The notes beneath the pieces were generated by a model that did not search any database, was not told the origin of the DNA, and saw only the letters and a list, made by a program, of their open reading frames with translations. Of a DNA stretch of 8,375 bases, positions 1 to 6,110 are shown one piece after another. The position numbers and the translations under genes were made by a program. The first letter of the stretch is position 1. Each line of letters begins with the position of its first letter. Location of the stretch: contig JAIRZX010000116.1 in assembly GCA_031267005.1 (NCBI GenBank), positions 1-8,375 of the forward strand, given 5' to 3'. The DNA comes from Deltaproteobacteria bacterium. Lineage in GTDB: Bacteria > Desulfobacterota > Desulfarculia > Adiutricales > Adiutricaceae.

Positions 1-1132
1 GCTCCCCCACGAGCGCTATCACGTTCACGTCCGCTTTCATGTGGCGGGCAATCATGCCCATGAGGGTGCTCTTGCCCACCCCGGAGCCCGCGAATATGCC
101 CACCCTCTGGCCGCGGCCCAAGGTCAGGAGCGCGTTTATGCACCTCACGCCCACGTCCACGGGTTCCAGGATCCTCGCCCTGTCCATGGGGCTTCCGGGC
201 AAGGCCCTCACCGGGTAGCTCCCTTCGGCCTCCGCGGGGCCCTTGCCGTCCATGGGCCGCCCCCGGCCGTCCAGCACCCTCCCCAAAAGCCCCGGCCCCA
301 CGTCCACCCTGGCCGGGCCGCCGGTGGCCCTTATCCTTGAGCCCGGCGTGAGGCCGGTCATGTCGCCTATGGGCATGAGCTGGATGGCGGACTCCTTGAA
401 CCCCACCGCCTCGGCCTCCAGGATCCTGCCCCCCGGCATGTCCACCAGGCAGATCTCGCCCACGGAGGCTGCGGGCCCAGACCCTTCGATGACAAGCCCC
501 GCCACCCTGGTGACCCTCCCCTCGAGCGCCAGGGGAGGCGCGGCCTTCAGGACCTTCAGGAGGTTCTTGAAGGCGTTGGGGGCGCCTGGCGACGCCGGGG
601 ACGCGTCAGGCGCGCCCGCGGGCGCCGGGAGAAGGCCGTCTGCGGGACGGGCGGCTGGCGGCGCGGCCGCGGGGGGCGCCGACGGCGGATTCGGGGACGC
701 CGGCCTTTCAGGCGCCTTAGGCGCGACAGTGCCGGTAGGCGGCGCCGCGCCTCCGGCGGTTCCCGGTCCTCCCGCGCCTGTTGCCTGAGCTGCCGCGGGG
801 GTTCCGGGCGCGGCAGCCGCTTCCGGGCCGGGCGGGGCGGGCGCGGGCTGGCCTTTGATGGGAGGGCGCCCGCGGACGGGCCGTCCGGCCGAGGCGCCGC
901 GGGGTGGCGCCGGCGCCGCCGCCGTCTGGGCGTCCGCGTCGGCCCGCTCTGCCGCGCCGGCCTGTTGCGCCGATCCGGTCTGCGGGGCGGCGGGGGAAGC
1001 GGGACCGCCGGCGGCGCCCGGCTGGGCGGCGGGATCTTCCGGGTCTGCGGGGCCAGCTGCGTTTCCGGGATCTCCGGGAATTACGGTCCCGCCGCCGGGG
1101 GCGAGGCCGTCTGGGGCGGGCGAGTCGGTCAC
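1..1132 (-). CDS. fliI: Flagellar protein export ATPase FliI, N-terminal 377 residues, with a ~185-aa Pro/Ala-rich N-terminal extension (cut by window edge)
   Basis: FliI is the cytoplasmic hexameric ATPase of the flagellar type III export apparatus, related to the F1 beta subunit and SctN/YscN. The reading frame has the FliI beta-barrel region (GRVTRVAGLVIEG, then MPIGDMTGLTPGSR and GLLGRVLDGRGRPMDGKGP) and the Walker A loop AGSGVGKS at residues 348-355, with Lys354. It runs off the left edge at residue 377, just after the ALVGE strand, so Walker B and the C-terminal domain are outside. The start is GTG at 1132, overlapping the rluB stop as GTGA. The family core begins near residue 186 (NAFKNLLKVLKAAP, possibly the FliH-binding helix). 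Residues 1-185 are an apparently disordered Pro/Ala/Gly region. The plus strand holds no CAT, CAC or CAA between 541 and 1129, so no ATG, GTG or TTG start exists there and the extension must be translated if this gene is. The wording GQRVGIFAGSGVGKST favours FliI over a virulence SctN, but the missing C-terminus leaves some doubt. Confidence 0.9.
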   Translation of the reverse strand, partial: MTDSPAPDGLAPGGGTVIPGDPGNAAGPADPEDPAAQPGAAGGPASPAAPQTGSAQQAGAAERADADAQTAAAPAPPRGASAGRPVRGRPPIKGQPAPAPPGPEAAAAPGTPAAAQATGAGGPGTAGGAAPPTGTVAPKAPERPASPNPPSAPPAAAPPAARPADGLLPAPAGAPDASPASPGAPNAFKNLLKVLKAAPPLALEGRVTRVAGLVIEGSGPAASVGEICLVDMPGGRILEAEAVGFKESAIQLMPIGDMTGLTPGSRIRATGGPARVDVGPGLLGRVLDGRGRPMDGKGPAEAEGSYPVRALPGSPMDRARILEPVDVGVRCINALLTLGRGQRVGIFAGSGVGKSTLMGMIARHMKADVNVIALVGE

Positions 1133-1866
1133 AGGCCTACCTTTCTTTTGAGGATCCTGACCTCCCTGTCGGTCAAGGGCCTGGTTTCGCCGGGGGCCAA
1201 GGCGGGGTCCAGGGGGATGCCGGCGTAGGCCTTGCGCTTCAGGACGACCACCGGGTGGCCGACGGCCGAGAGCATGCGCTTCACCTGTCGGTGCCTGCCT
1301 TCGGTGAGGGTAAGCTCCACCGCGCCCCTGTCCTCGCCGCGGGCTACGATCCTGGCCTTGGCCGGCGCCACGCGCTTCCCGTCCATAACGAGCCTCCCCG
1401 AACCCAGCAGCTCCAGGTCGGCCCGGTCTGGCTCGCCCTTGACAGAGGCGAGGTAGAGCTTGGGGACCATGTAGGACGGGTGCATGAGGCGCCTGGCGAG
1501 CTCGCCGTCGTTGGTGAGGACCAGGAACCCGGAGACGTCCCGGTCCAGACGGCCCACGGGGTAGACCCTGGCGGGAAGCCCTTCCAGGAAAGGCATTACG
1601 GTAGCCCGGCCCAGCTTCGCGTCGGATAGCGCAGTCAAGAAGCCCGCTGGCTTGTGGAACATGTAATACCTCAAGCCCTCCGCGGCCCCCACCTCGGCCC
1701 CGTCCACGGCCACAGAGTCCTTTCCGGGCGCCGCTTTGGAACCCAGCCCGGCGGGTGCGCCGTTTACCGTGACCCGGCCCTCCCGGATCAGGCGCTCCGC
1801 GCCCCTGCGCGAACAGATTCCCGCGTCGGCCAGGATCTTCTGGATCCTCACGGCTTCGCCCGCCAT
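1129..1866 (-). CDS. rluB: RsuA/RluB-family rRNA pseudouridine synthase
   Basis: This 245-aa enzyme isomerises a uridine in rRNA to pseudouridine. It has an N-terminal S4 RNA-binding domain (VRIQKILADAGICSRRGAERLI, about residues 7-50), followed by the catalytic domain. The catalytic motif is GRLDRDVSG at residues 105-113, with Asp108 as the nucleophile, followed by FLVLTNDGELA and the conserved EGRHRQVKRM at 189-198. The length is normal for the RsuA/RluB/RluE/RluF group. Whether it acts on 23S (RluB-like) or 16S rRNA (RsuA-like) cannot be decided here, so the symbol follows the usual default. The ATG at 1866 is preceded by a G-rich Shine-Dalgarno (GGGAGGGGG, about 5 nt upstream). The same frame stays open upstream to 2328 but encodes only Lys/Pro and Arg runs, a shadow of the recO tail, so the longer start is rejected. 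The stop overlaps the fliI GTG, and recO ends 37 bp upstream, which suggests co-transcription and translational coupling. Confidence 0.9.
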   Translation of the reverse strand: MAGEAVRIQKILADAGICSRRGAERLIREGRVTVNGAPAGLGSKAAPGKDSVAVDGAEVGAAEGLRYYMFHKPAGFLTALSDAKLGRATVMPFLEGLPARVYPVGRLDRDVSGFLVLTNDGELARRLMHPSYMVPKLYLASVKGEPDRADLELLGSGRLVMDGKRVAPAKARIVARGEDRGAVELTLTEGRHRQVKRMLSAVGHPVVVLKRKAYAGIPLDPALAPGETRPLTDREVRILKRKVGL

Positions 1867-1907
1867 CAGGAACCCCCTCCCGTTCCCGTGCCGCAACTGC
1901 CGGTCAT
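1866..1907 (-). other. Possible 13-codon micro-ORF linking recO and rluB
   Basis: An ATG at 1907 overlaps the recO stop codon (ATGA). It opens a 13-residue frame (MTGSCGTGTGGGS) whose TGA overlaps the rluB ATG (TGATG). The micro-ORF therefore fills the whole gap between the two genes with stop/start overlaps at both ends. It could pass terminating ribosomes from recO to rluB, but it also contains the rluB Shine-Dalgarno, so direct initiation at rluB does not need it. A frame this short can arise by chance, and I do not claim a functional peptide. Confidence 0.25.
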
Positions 1908-3529
1908 AGGCTGTCCTCCTCCTCCTCCTCCTCCTCCTCCTCCTCCTCCTCACCGCCGCCGCGGCCGCTGCCGGGCTCCGGTTCCCCTGAACCGGCCCCG
2001 GCTTCCGCCTCCGCGTCCTCCTCGGCCACTGCTTCCGCCCCGGCTTCCGCCTCCGCGTCATACTGGGCCATTGCCTCCACCCAGGCTTCCGCCTCCGCGT
2101 CATCCTGGGCCATTGCCTCCGCCTCCGCGTATTCCTCGGCCCCGGCTTCGGAGACAGCCCCGGCCACGGCTTCAGTCCGGGATTCGGCTTCAGTCCGTGC
2201 TTCGGCTTCAGTCCGGGCTTCGGCTTCAGTCCGGGCTTCGGTTTCGGCCATGGCGCCGGGCTTGGATTCAGGCCGGGCTCCGGCTCCGGTTCCGGCTTCG
2301 GCGCGGGGCCCAGCTCCCATCCGGGCAAGGGCTTCCGTCAGGGACAGGGCATCCCGCTGGGCATGGGCCTTAGGTGTCCCTGACCCGGTTCCGGACGGGC
2401 TGCCAGGCCCGGGCCCGGGCCCGGGCCCAGGTACGGGCGCCGGAACGGCTCCGGGCGCGGCACTGGGACTTTCGTCCGTCCCGGCAACCGGTCCGGCAAC
2501 GGGTTGCGCCCCTCCGAAGTCCGCGGGACGCGCCGAGGGGACGCGGTGGGCCGGGTTGCCGTCCTGGACGCGGGCGTTGCCGTAAACGCCGAACGGCTCG
2601 TTTCCGGAGGGGACCGGCACCGGGACCGCCGGGCCGGAGGGCCCGCTGGCCCGCTCCTGGGAAGGCGCGCCGGCCGGCCCGCCCGAAGGCCCCGGGAACT
2701 CCTCCAGGTACCGGTCCAGCGACATACGGCTCAGGAATCCCTTGCCCGAGAAGGCTGTGGCTAGCGTCCAGAAGTAGGCTTCGGCCAGGGCCGTCTCCTC
2801 GCGGGACATTGGCGGGGAAGGCGGCTCCGTGGGCGACAGGGCGTTTATGGCGGTAAGGGTCCTCGCGGGGACCGGGGAGAGGCCTGAAGCTTTACCGGGC
2901 TCCAGGCGGGGGAGGCATTCGGGGCAGTAGGCCCTGGGGTCCACCGCGTCCCAAGCCCAGAACCCCGCGGCGGGGGGGGCGCCGCAGCGGGCGCAGCGGC
3001 CCAAGGGGGCCGCGAAGCCCGCGAGGGCGAGGTATTCGGCGGTAAATCCCAAGGAGAGGTGCCGGAGGGCGAGCGCGGGGGGGGCTGGGCTTTCCCTCGC
3101 GAGGGCCTTCAGGTGGGCTTTCAAGAGCTCGAAGGGCGCCCTGGCTGGGGAGCGCGGGGACTCGAAGGCGCGGACGAGCTCCAGGGCCCAGGCCGCGAGC
3201 GCCTGGATCACCGGGACCTTGGGGAGGGAAGTGAAGTTGGAAGGGGACCTTTCGGCGCGGGCCACGAGTCCGAAGTCGGAGTCCCCCCTGAGATGGAACT
3301 CGTAGACGGCGAAGGCGCCGGGGTCCAGAAGCCCTCCCCCGAAGCGCCTTATGCTCCTGGCGGCGTTCTTGGCGATGGCCGAGAGGATCCCCAGCTCGGG
3401 GGTCAGGAACGTCACCAGGAGATCCTGCTCCCCGCTCCTGTTTCGGAGCAACACCGCCGCCTCCAGCCTCCTGGGGCGGGAGGGCGGGCCGGTCCAGCGC
3501 ATCCTGCGCGCGGGCCGGGGGCTGGTCAC
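1904..3529 (-). CDS. recO: DNA repair protein RecO with a ~260-aa acidic, repetitive C-terminal tail
   Basis: RecO loads RecA onto SSB-coated single-stranded DNA with RecR and anneals complementary strands. Residues about 22-95 are the N-terminal OB-fold (AAVLLRNRSGEQDLLVTF, then GILSAIAKNAARSIRRFGGGL). The helical C-terminal domain carries the RecO zinc site, Cys179-x2-Cys182 and Cys202-x2-Cys205. The conserved part ends near residue 278 (SRMSLDRYLEEF). A usual RecO has about 240-270 aa; this one has 541. The tail begins Pro/Gly-rich (a PGPGPG run at about 367-376), then turns acidic: TEAEAR six-residue repeats at about 429-452, three 14-residue repeats at 471-512 (EAMAQ-D-DAEAEA type), and twelve Glu followed by DSL at the end. 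The GTG start at 3529 has an AGGG 9 nt upstream; ATG at 3502 (residue 10) is the main alternative and has no better ribosome site. The tail is in frame with the core and has no stop, so it is probably translated, though I cannot exclude a frameshift near residue 280. Confidence 0.87.
   Translation of the reverse strand: MTSPRPARRMRWTGPPSRPRRLEAAVLLRNRSGEQDLLVTFLTPELGILSAIAKNAARSIRRFGGGLLDPGAFAVYEFHLRGDSDFGLVARAERSPSNFTSLPKVPVIQALAAWALELVRAFESPRSPARAPFELLKAHLKALARESPAPPALALRHLSLGFTAEYLALAGFAAPLGRCARCGAPPAAGFWAWDAVDPRAYCPECLPRLEPGKASGLSPVPARTLTAINALSPTEPPSPPMSREETALAEAYFWTLATAFSGKGFLSRMSLDRYLEEFPGPSGGPAGAPSQERASGPSGPAVPVPVPSGNEPFGVYGNARVQDGNPAHRVPSARPADFGGAQPVAGPVAGTDESPSAAPGAVPAPVPGPGPGPGPGSPSGTGSGTPKAHAQRDALSLTEALARMGAGPRAEAGTGAGARPESKPGAMAETEARTEAEARTEAEARTEAESRTEAVAGAVSEAGAEEYAEAEAMAQDDAEAEAWVEAMAQYDAEAEAGAEAVAEEDAEAEAGAGSGEPEPGSGRGGGEEEEEEEEEEEEDSL
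1914..1951. repeat. (TCC)n trinucleotide microsatellite in the recO 3' end
   Basis: The plus strand has an uninterrupted TCC/CTC run of 38 bp. On the minus strand it gives twelve consecutive GAG codons, the poly-Glu near the RecO C-terminus. Pure, uninterrupted trinucleotide runs are prone to slippage. Gain or loss of units here would keep the frame and only change the length of the glutamate run. Confidence 0.9.
1994..2119. repeat. Three 42-bp tandem repeats inside the recO tail
   Basis: Three adjacent 42-bp units encode RecO residues 471-484, 485-498 and 499-512. Each follows the pattern E-A-(M/V)-A-(Q/E)-x-D-A-E-A-E-A plus two variable residues (WV, GA, GA). The DNA of the three units is nearly the same, with changes around the Q-D/Q-Y/E-E positions, so the array is a fairly recent in-frame expansion. 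Confidence 0.85.
2168..2239. repeat. Four 18-bp tandem repeats inside the recO tail
   Basis: On the plus strand, four copies of GGCTTCAGTCCGGGCTTC start at 2168, 2186, 2204 and 2222. The last two are identical, and the first two differ from them by single bases or a dinucleotide. On the minus strand they encode the (E-A-x-R-T-E) hexapeptide series of RecO at about residues 430-453. The period equals that of the intergenic array at 3643-3912, but the unit sequence is different. Confidence 0.85.
2406..2428. repeat. Self-complementary GGGCCC tract in recO
   Basis: A 23-bp tract alternates GGG and CCC on both strands. It encodes the Pro-Gly run of the RecO linker. Being fully self-complementary, it could form a strong hairpin in the recO mRNA or stall replication or sequencing. 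Confidence 0.7.
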
Positions 3530-3933
3530 GCGTAAGGGCCCTGCGCCCGGCGCCCGGACGGCTCTCGGAGGGGAAAAGGCTTCATCGGCGTTCTCTCGCT
3601 CGTGTTTTACGGGGTAAGGGTCCGGCCTGAAAGGCGGGGCACGGGTCCAAGCTGGAGGAGGGCGCCAGCCGGGCGGGCGGTTCCGGCCTGGAGGGGGTCT
3701 CCGGCCCGGAGGAGGTCTCCGGCCGGGAGGAGGTCGCCGGCCGGGAGGAGGTCGCCGACCGGGAGGAGGTCGCCGGCCCGGAGGAGGTCTCCGGCCCGGA
3801 GGAGGGTGTAGGCCTTAAGGAGGTCTCCGGCCGGGAGGAGGTCTCCGACCGGGAGGAGGTCTCCGGCCGGGAGGAGGTCTCCGGCCCGAAGGAGGGCGCC
3901 GGCAGGGAGGCGGGATTAAGGCGTTGGGCGGCG
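3530..3933. other. Spacer between the radical SAM gene and recO, no gene supported
   Basis: This 404-bp stretch lies downstream of the radical SAM stop and upstream of recO. Most of it is the 18-bp tandem array described separately. The remaining 3530-3642 has no convincing gene. The only AT-rich hexamer usable as a -10 on the minus strand is TAAAAC at about 3606-3611, with no recognisable -35, so I do not call a recO promoter. Open frames across the array, on either strand, are Pro/Arg/Ser/Gly repeats without a ribosome site or family resemblance. Confidence 0.7.
3643..3912. repeat. Intergenic 18-bp minisatellite, about 15 units
   Basis: Units in a strict 18-bp register run from 3643 to 3912, with plus-strand consensus GTCTCCGGCCSGGAGGAG. 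The best-conserved copies start at 3697, 3715, 3733, 3751, 3769, 3787, 3823, 3841, 3859 and 3877. The unit at 3805 and those at the edges (3643, 3661, 3679, 3895) are degenerate. Variation is mainly T/G at position 4, G/A at 8 and C/G at 11. Many units contain a small inverted repeat (CTCCG-GCC-CGGAG). The junction between units makes AGGAGGT on the plus strand nine times (for example at 3714 and 3732), so the minus-strand transcript carries ACCUCCU repeatedly. Confidence 0.9.
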
Positions 3934-5283
3934 TCAGATGAAATCCGGGGTCCTCAACCGCGCCAGGACGTCTAAGAGCCGGTTGTACTTAGTGATGCGG
4001 CACCTGGGGCAGCGTCCGGAGCAGAAGGACGGGCTGGAGAGGACGCGGTTCTGAGTCTTTCGCAGCTCACCGGTCCAGGCCGCCTTGAACCCGGGCCTTT
4101 CCCCCGTCCCGCCGCCCGCCAGAAAGCCCGCGTGGCTGAAGCCGGCCCAGCCGTTGAGCCTCCCGCAGATGAAGACCTTCGTGTCCGCGCCGACGACCGC
4201 CGTTATGCTGTGGGCCCGGCAGGGCAGCCCCAGGTTGCCCTCGGGGAGGTTGTCGGAAAGCGGCGCGAGATCGACGTTGAAGCCCGGGCCGGACGCCCCC
4301 GAGAGCGCCTCCCCCAGTTCCCCGGCGCTCCTCCGGCTGTCGAGTTCGGGGTGGTCCACCACGGGCCGGATCTGCAGGTAGTCCGCGCCCATGTCCCTGA
4401 GCGAAAAGGCGAGGCTCCGGAGAAGCGCGGGATCGTCGTTCCCGTCGGTGAGGACGTAGCCCACGCCCACGACCGGCTTGGGCGAGAGCCCGCAGAGCCT
4501 GGAAACGTTGGCGAGCGCCTCGGCGTACCCCGGCGAGCCCTTGAGGGAGCGGAACTGGCCGTCGCTCGCGGCGTCCAGGCTCACCCGGATCCATTTCAGT
4601 TCGGAGAGGAGGGGTGCGGGGGCGGATTTCCCGAAAAGTAGAAGGCCGTTGGTGATGAGACCGGCGGAGAGCCCGCGCTCCAGGGAGGCTTCCAGCGCTT
4701 GCGGGAACTCCCCGAAGAGGAGCGGTTCCCCTCCGCCTTCGAAGACCACGCCTTTGGTGCCGCCTTCGGCGAGATCCCCGAAAAGCCGTTTCAGCGTCGG
4801 CAAGTCGAAAAAGTCCGGCTCCTTCCTGACCTCGGAGTCGGAGCAGTAGACGCAGCGGAGGTTGCAGCGGTTGGTGAGCGACAGCTCGACCGAAACGGGA
4901 TAGAGGGGATCTGGGAGTTCCGGGTCCCATCTAAGAAGGCTAGCGAGCTTTTCCGGGTACAGCAGGAGCTTCTCCAGCCCGGTCTCCGCCGGAGCGGCGG
5001 CGGTTCCTGCGGGGTTAGCGTCTCCTGCGGCGGCATTGGATGAGGCATGCGAGGCGGCATGGGATGAGGCATGGGTTGCGGCATGCGAGGCGGCATGCGA
5101 GGCGGCATGGGTTGCGGCATGCGAGGCGGCATGGGTTGCGGGATTGGTTGCGACGGCGGGGCAAGAGTCTCCCGAAGGGGATGCTCCGGCGCAGCCTGCG
5201 GGCGTGGAGGATCCGGCGGCCGCTTCGGACGCCGGGCGGCGGCCACCGCCTGGAGGCCCCGGAGCGGGGCCCGGCGCTTTCAT
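3934..5283 (-). CDS. Radical SAM protein with SPASM-like C-terminal cysteines and a His-repeat N-terminal linker
   Basis: The 449-aa protein belongs to the radical SAM superfamily, which uses a 4Fe-4S cluster and S-adenosylmethionine to generate a 5'-deoxyadenosyl radical. The cluster motif CNLRCVYC (Cys140, 144, 147) follows PVSVELSLTNR. FEGGGEPL at 181-188 is the SAM-binding GGE motif, and the barrel continues with ITNGLLLFG and WIRVSLDA. C-terminal cysteines at 355, 373, 421, 425 and 428 (C-x9-G-x7-C, then CSGRCPRC) suggest an auxiliary iron-sulfur cluster, as in SPASM or related peptide- and sugar-modifying enzymes. The substrate is unknown; no precursor peptide is visible. Residues 1-100 are low-complexity, including eight His spaced every four residues (51-79). 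The ATG at 5283 has AGGA about 13 nt upstream. The frame stays open upstream to 6030 but overlaps the Sel1 gene as a Pro/Arg-rich shadow. Whether translation starts later within residues 1-100 is unsure. The Sel1 gene lies 92 bp upstream and may be in the same operon. Confidence 0.85.
   Translation of the reverse strand: MKAPGPAPGPPGGGRRPASEAAAGSSTPAGCAGASPSGDSCPAVATNPATHAASHAATHAASHAASHAATHASSHAASHASSNAAAGDANPAGTAAAPAETGLEKLLLYPEKLASLLRWDPELPDPLYPVSVELSLTNRCNLRCVYCSDSEVRKEPDFFDLPTLKRLFGDLAEGGTKGVVFEGGGEPLLFGEFPQALEASLERGLSAGLITNGLLLFGKSAPAPLLSELKWIRVSLDAASDGQFRSLKGSPGYAEALANVSRLCGLSPKPVVGVGYVLTDGNDDPALLRSLAFSLRDMGADYLQIRPVVDHPELDSRRSAGELGEALSGASGPGFNVDLAPLSDNLPEGNLGLPCRAHSITAVVGADTKVFICGRLNGWAGFSHAGFLAGGGTGERPGFKAAWTGELRKTQNRVLSSPSFCSGRCPRCRITKYNRLLDVLARLRTPDFI
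5038..5136. repeat. 12-bp tandem repeats encoding a (T/S)HA(A/S) array
   Basis: About eight 12-bp units on the minus strand, of the type ACCCATGCCGCA or TCGCATGCCGCC, encode the tetrapeptide (T/S)-H-A-(A/S). They place His at residues 51, 55, 59, 63, 67, 71, 75 and 79 of the radical SAM protein. Several units contain the GCATGC palindrome. A degenerate ninth unit has Asn instead of His. Confidence 0.9.
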
Positions 5284-5340
5284 CCGCGCCGGGGTCCTGG
5301 GCGCGGCGGGCCGCTCCCAGGCCGCTGAGGGAAGGCCGGG

Positions 5341-5360
5341 CCCGCGCCCCGTGGCGCGGG
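5341..5360 (-). terminator. GC hairpin downstream of the Sel1-repeat gene
   Basis: Perfect 8-bp arms, CCCGCGCC and GGCGCGGG, are separated by a 4-nt loop (CCGT) and lie 15 bp past the Sel1-gene stop. No U tract follows on the minus strand. It may be a weak or U-independent terminator, an mRNA 3' stabiliser, or simply a result of the high GC content. Confidence 0.4.
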
Positions 5361-5375
5361 GGGGGCGCGGCGCCC

Positions 5376-6074
5376 TCACGGGCGGCGCGCGCCGGAAGGG
5401 GCGGCGGGGCAGGAGACGGTCATTTCGGAGTAGTAGGCCTCCATGGCCTCGCCGATCCTGGCCATGGCGGCTTCGGGGGCGATCTTGCCCAGGTTCAGGT
5501 CGAGCAGGGCGAAGTACTCGGGCTGGATGCCCTCGAGCCTGCCCACCGGCCAGAAAGGCGCTATGAAGCGGGCCTGGTGGCGGGTCAACAAGGCGCGGCG
5601 GACCTTCTCGGCGCCGGAGACCGCGCCGCTTACGGCGGGGTAGAGGGAGACGAGCTCGGACTTCAGCTTCATCTTGAGTTCCCTGGCCTCGGGGAGGGCT
5701 TCCGCCTCGGGGCGGGACAAAAGGCGCCAGGCCAAATCCCAGCGCTTGGCCGTGCCCATGCCCTTGGCGTAGACGAGCGCGAGCGAGAGCGATGCCTGGG
5801 GATCGTTGGCGGCGGCGGCCTCGGAGAGCCAGAACCTGGCCTGGTCCAGGTCCCGGGCGCAGTAGGTGCCCTCCAGAAGGCAGATCCCCAAAAGCCTCTG
5901 GGCCGGGGCGTAGCCCAGGCTGGCCGACTTCCGGAACAGGGCCAGCGCCAGCTCCGGGTCGGGATCCATCCCCTGGGTGGGGAAGTAGAACCTCTTGGCC
6001 TTCTCGAAGAGGGACTCGGGGCCCTCGCACTGGTTGTCGGTCGTCGTCAATGAACCGCCCCTCCCGGAGGCCAT
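5376..6074 (-). CDS. Sel1/TPR-like repeat protein
   Basis: This 232-aa protein has helical repeats of the Sel1 type, which usually serve as scaffolds for protein-protein contacts. Residues about 20-120 hold two to three repeats. The signatures are AKRFYF with PELALALFRKSASLGYAPAQRLLGICL, then DLDQARFWLSEAAAANDPQASLSLALVYAKGMGT. The remainder, to 232, is helical without a motif I recognise. No signal peptide or membrane segment is seen, so it is probably cytoplasmic. ATG at 6074 has a weak GGGAAG upstream. A TTG at 6050 (codon 9, giving MTTTDNQCEG) has a much better Shine-Dalgarno, GGGAGGGG about 7-9 nt upstream, and could be the true start. The gene lies 76 bp after the first methionine aminopeptidase and 92 bp before the radical SAM gene. 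A partner role for either neighbour is only inference. Confidence 0.75.
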   Translation of the reverse strand: MASGRGGSLTTTDNQCEGPESLFEKAKRFYFPTQGMDPDPELALALFRKSASLGYAPAQRLLGICLLEGTYCARDLDQARFWLSEAAAANDPQASLSLALVYAKGMGTAKRWDLAWRLLSRPEAEALPEARELKMKLKSELVSLYPAVSGAVSGAEKVRRALLTRHQARFIAPFWPVGRLEGIQPEYFALLDLNLGKIAPEAAMARIGEAMEAYYSEMTVSCPAAPSGARRP

Positions 6075-6110
6075 GGGCTTCCCGCCCGCGGCGGGCCCGC
6101 GGGGGTTGGG

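Noticed and set aside
1867..2328. In-frame upstream extension of rluB (Lys/Pro repeats and poly-Arg)
   Set aside because: It is the second frame of the recO tail repeats, has no family resemblance, and rluB has a good Shine-Dalgarno and family-length start at 1866.
3643..3912. CRISPR array
   Set aside because: The units are 18 bp and directly abutting, with no unique spacers between them and no cas gene nearby.
3602..3976. Plus-strand open frames through the 18-bp array (RSPAGR or VSGREE repeats)
   Set aside because: One has no usable start codon after its upstream stop. The other has no ribosome site, and both only mirror the repeat unit.
5284..6030. Extension of the radical SAM frame upstream of 5283
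   Set aside because: It runs through the Sel1-repeat gene in another frame and encodes Pro/Arg/Gly-rich shadow sequence.
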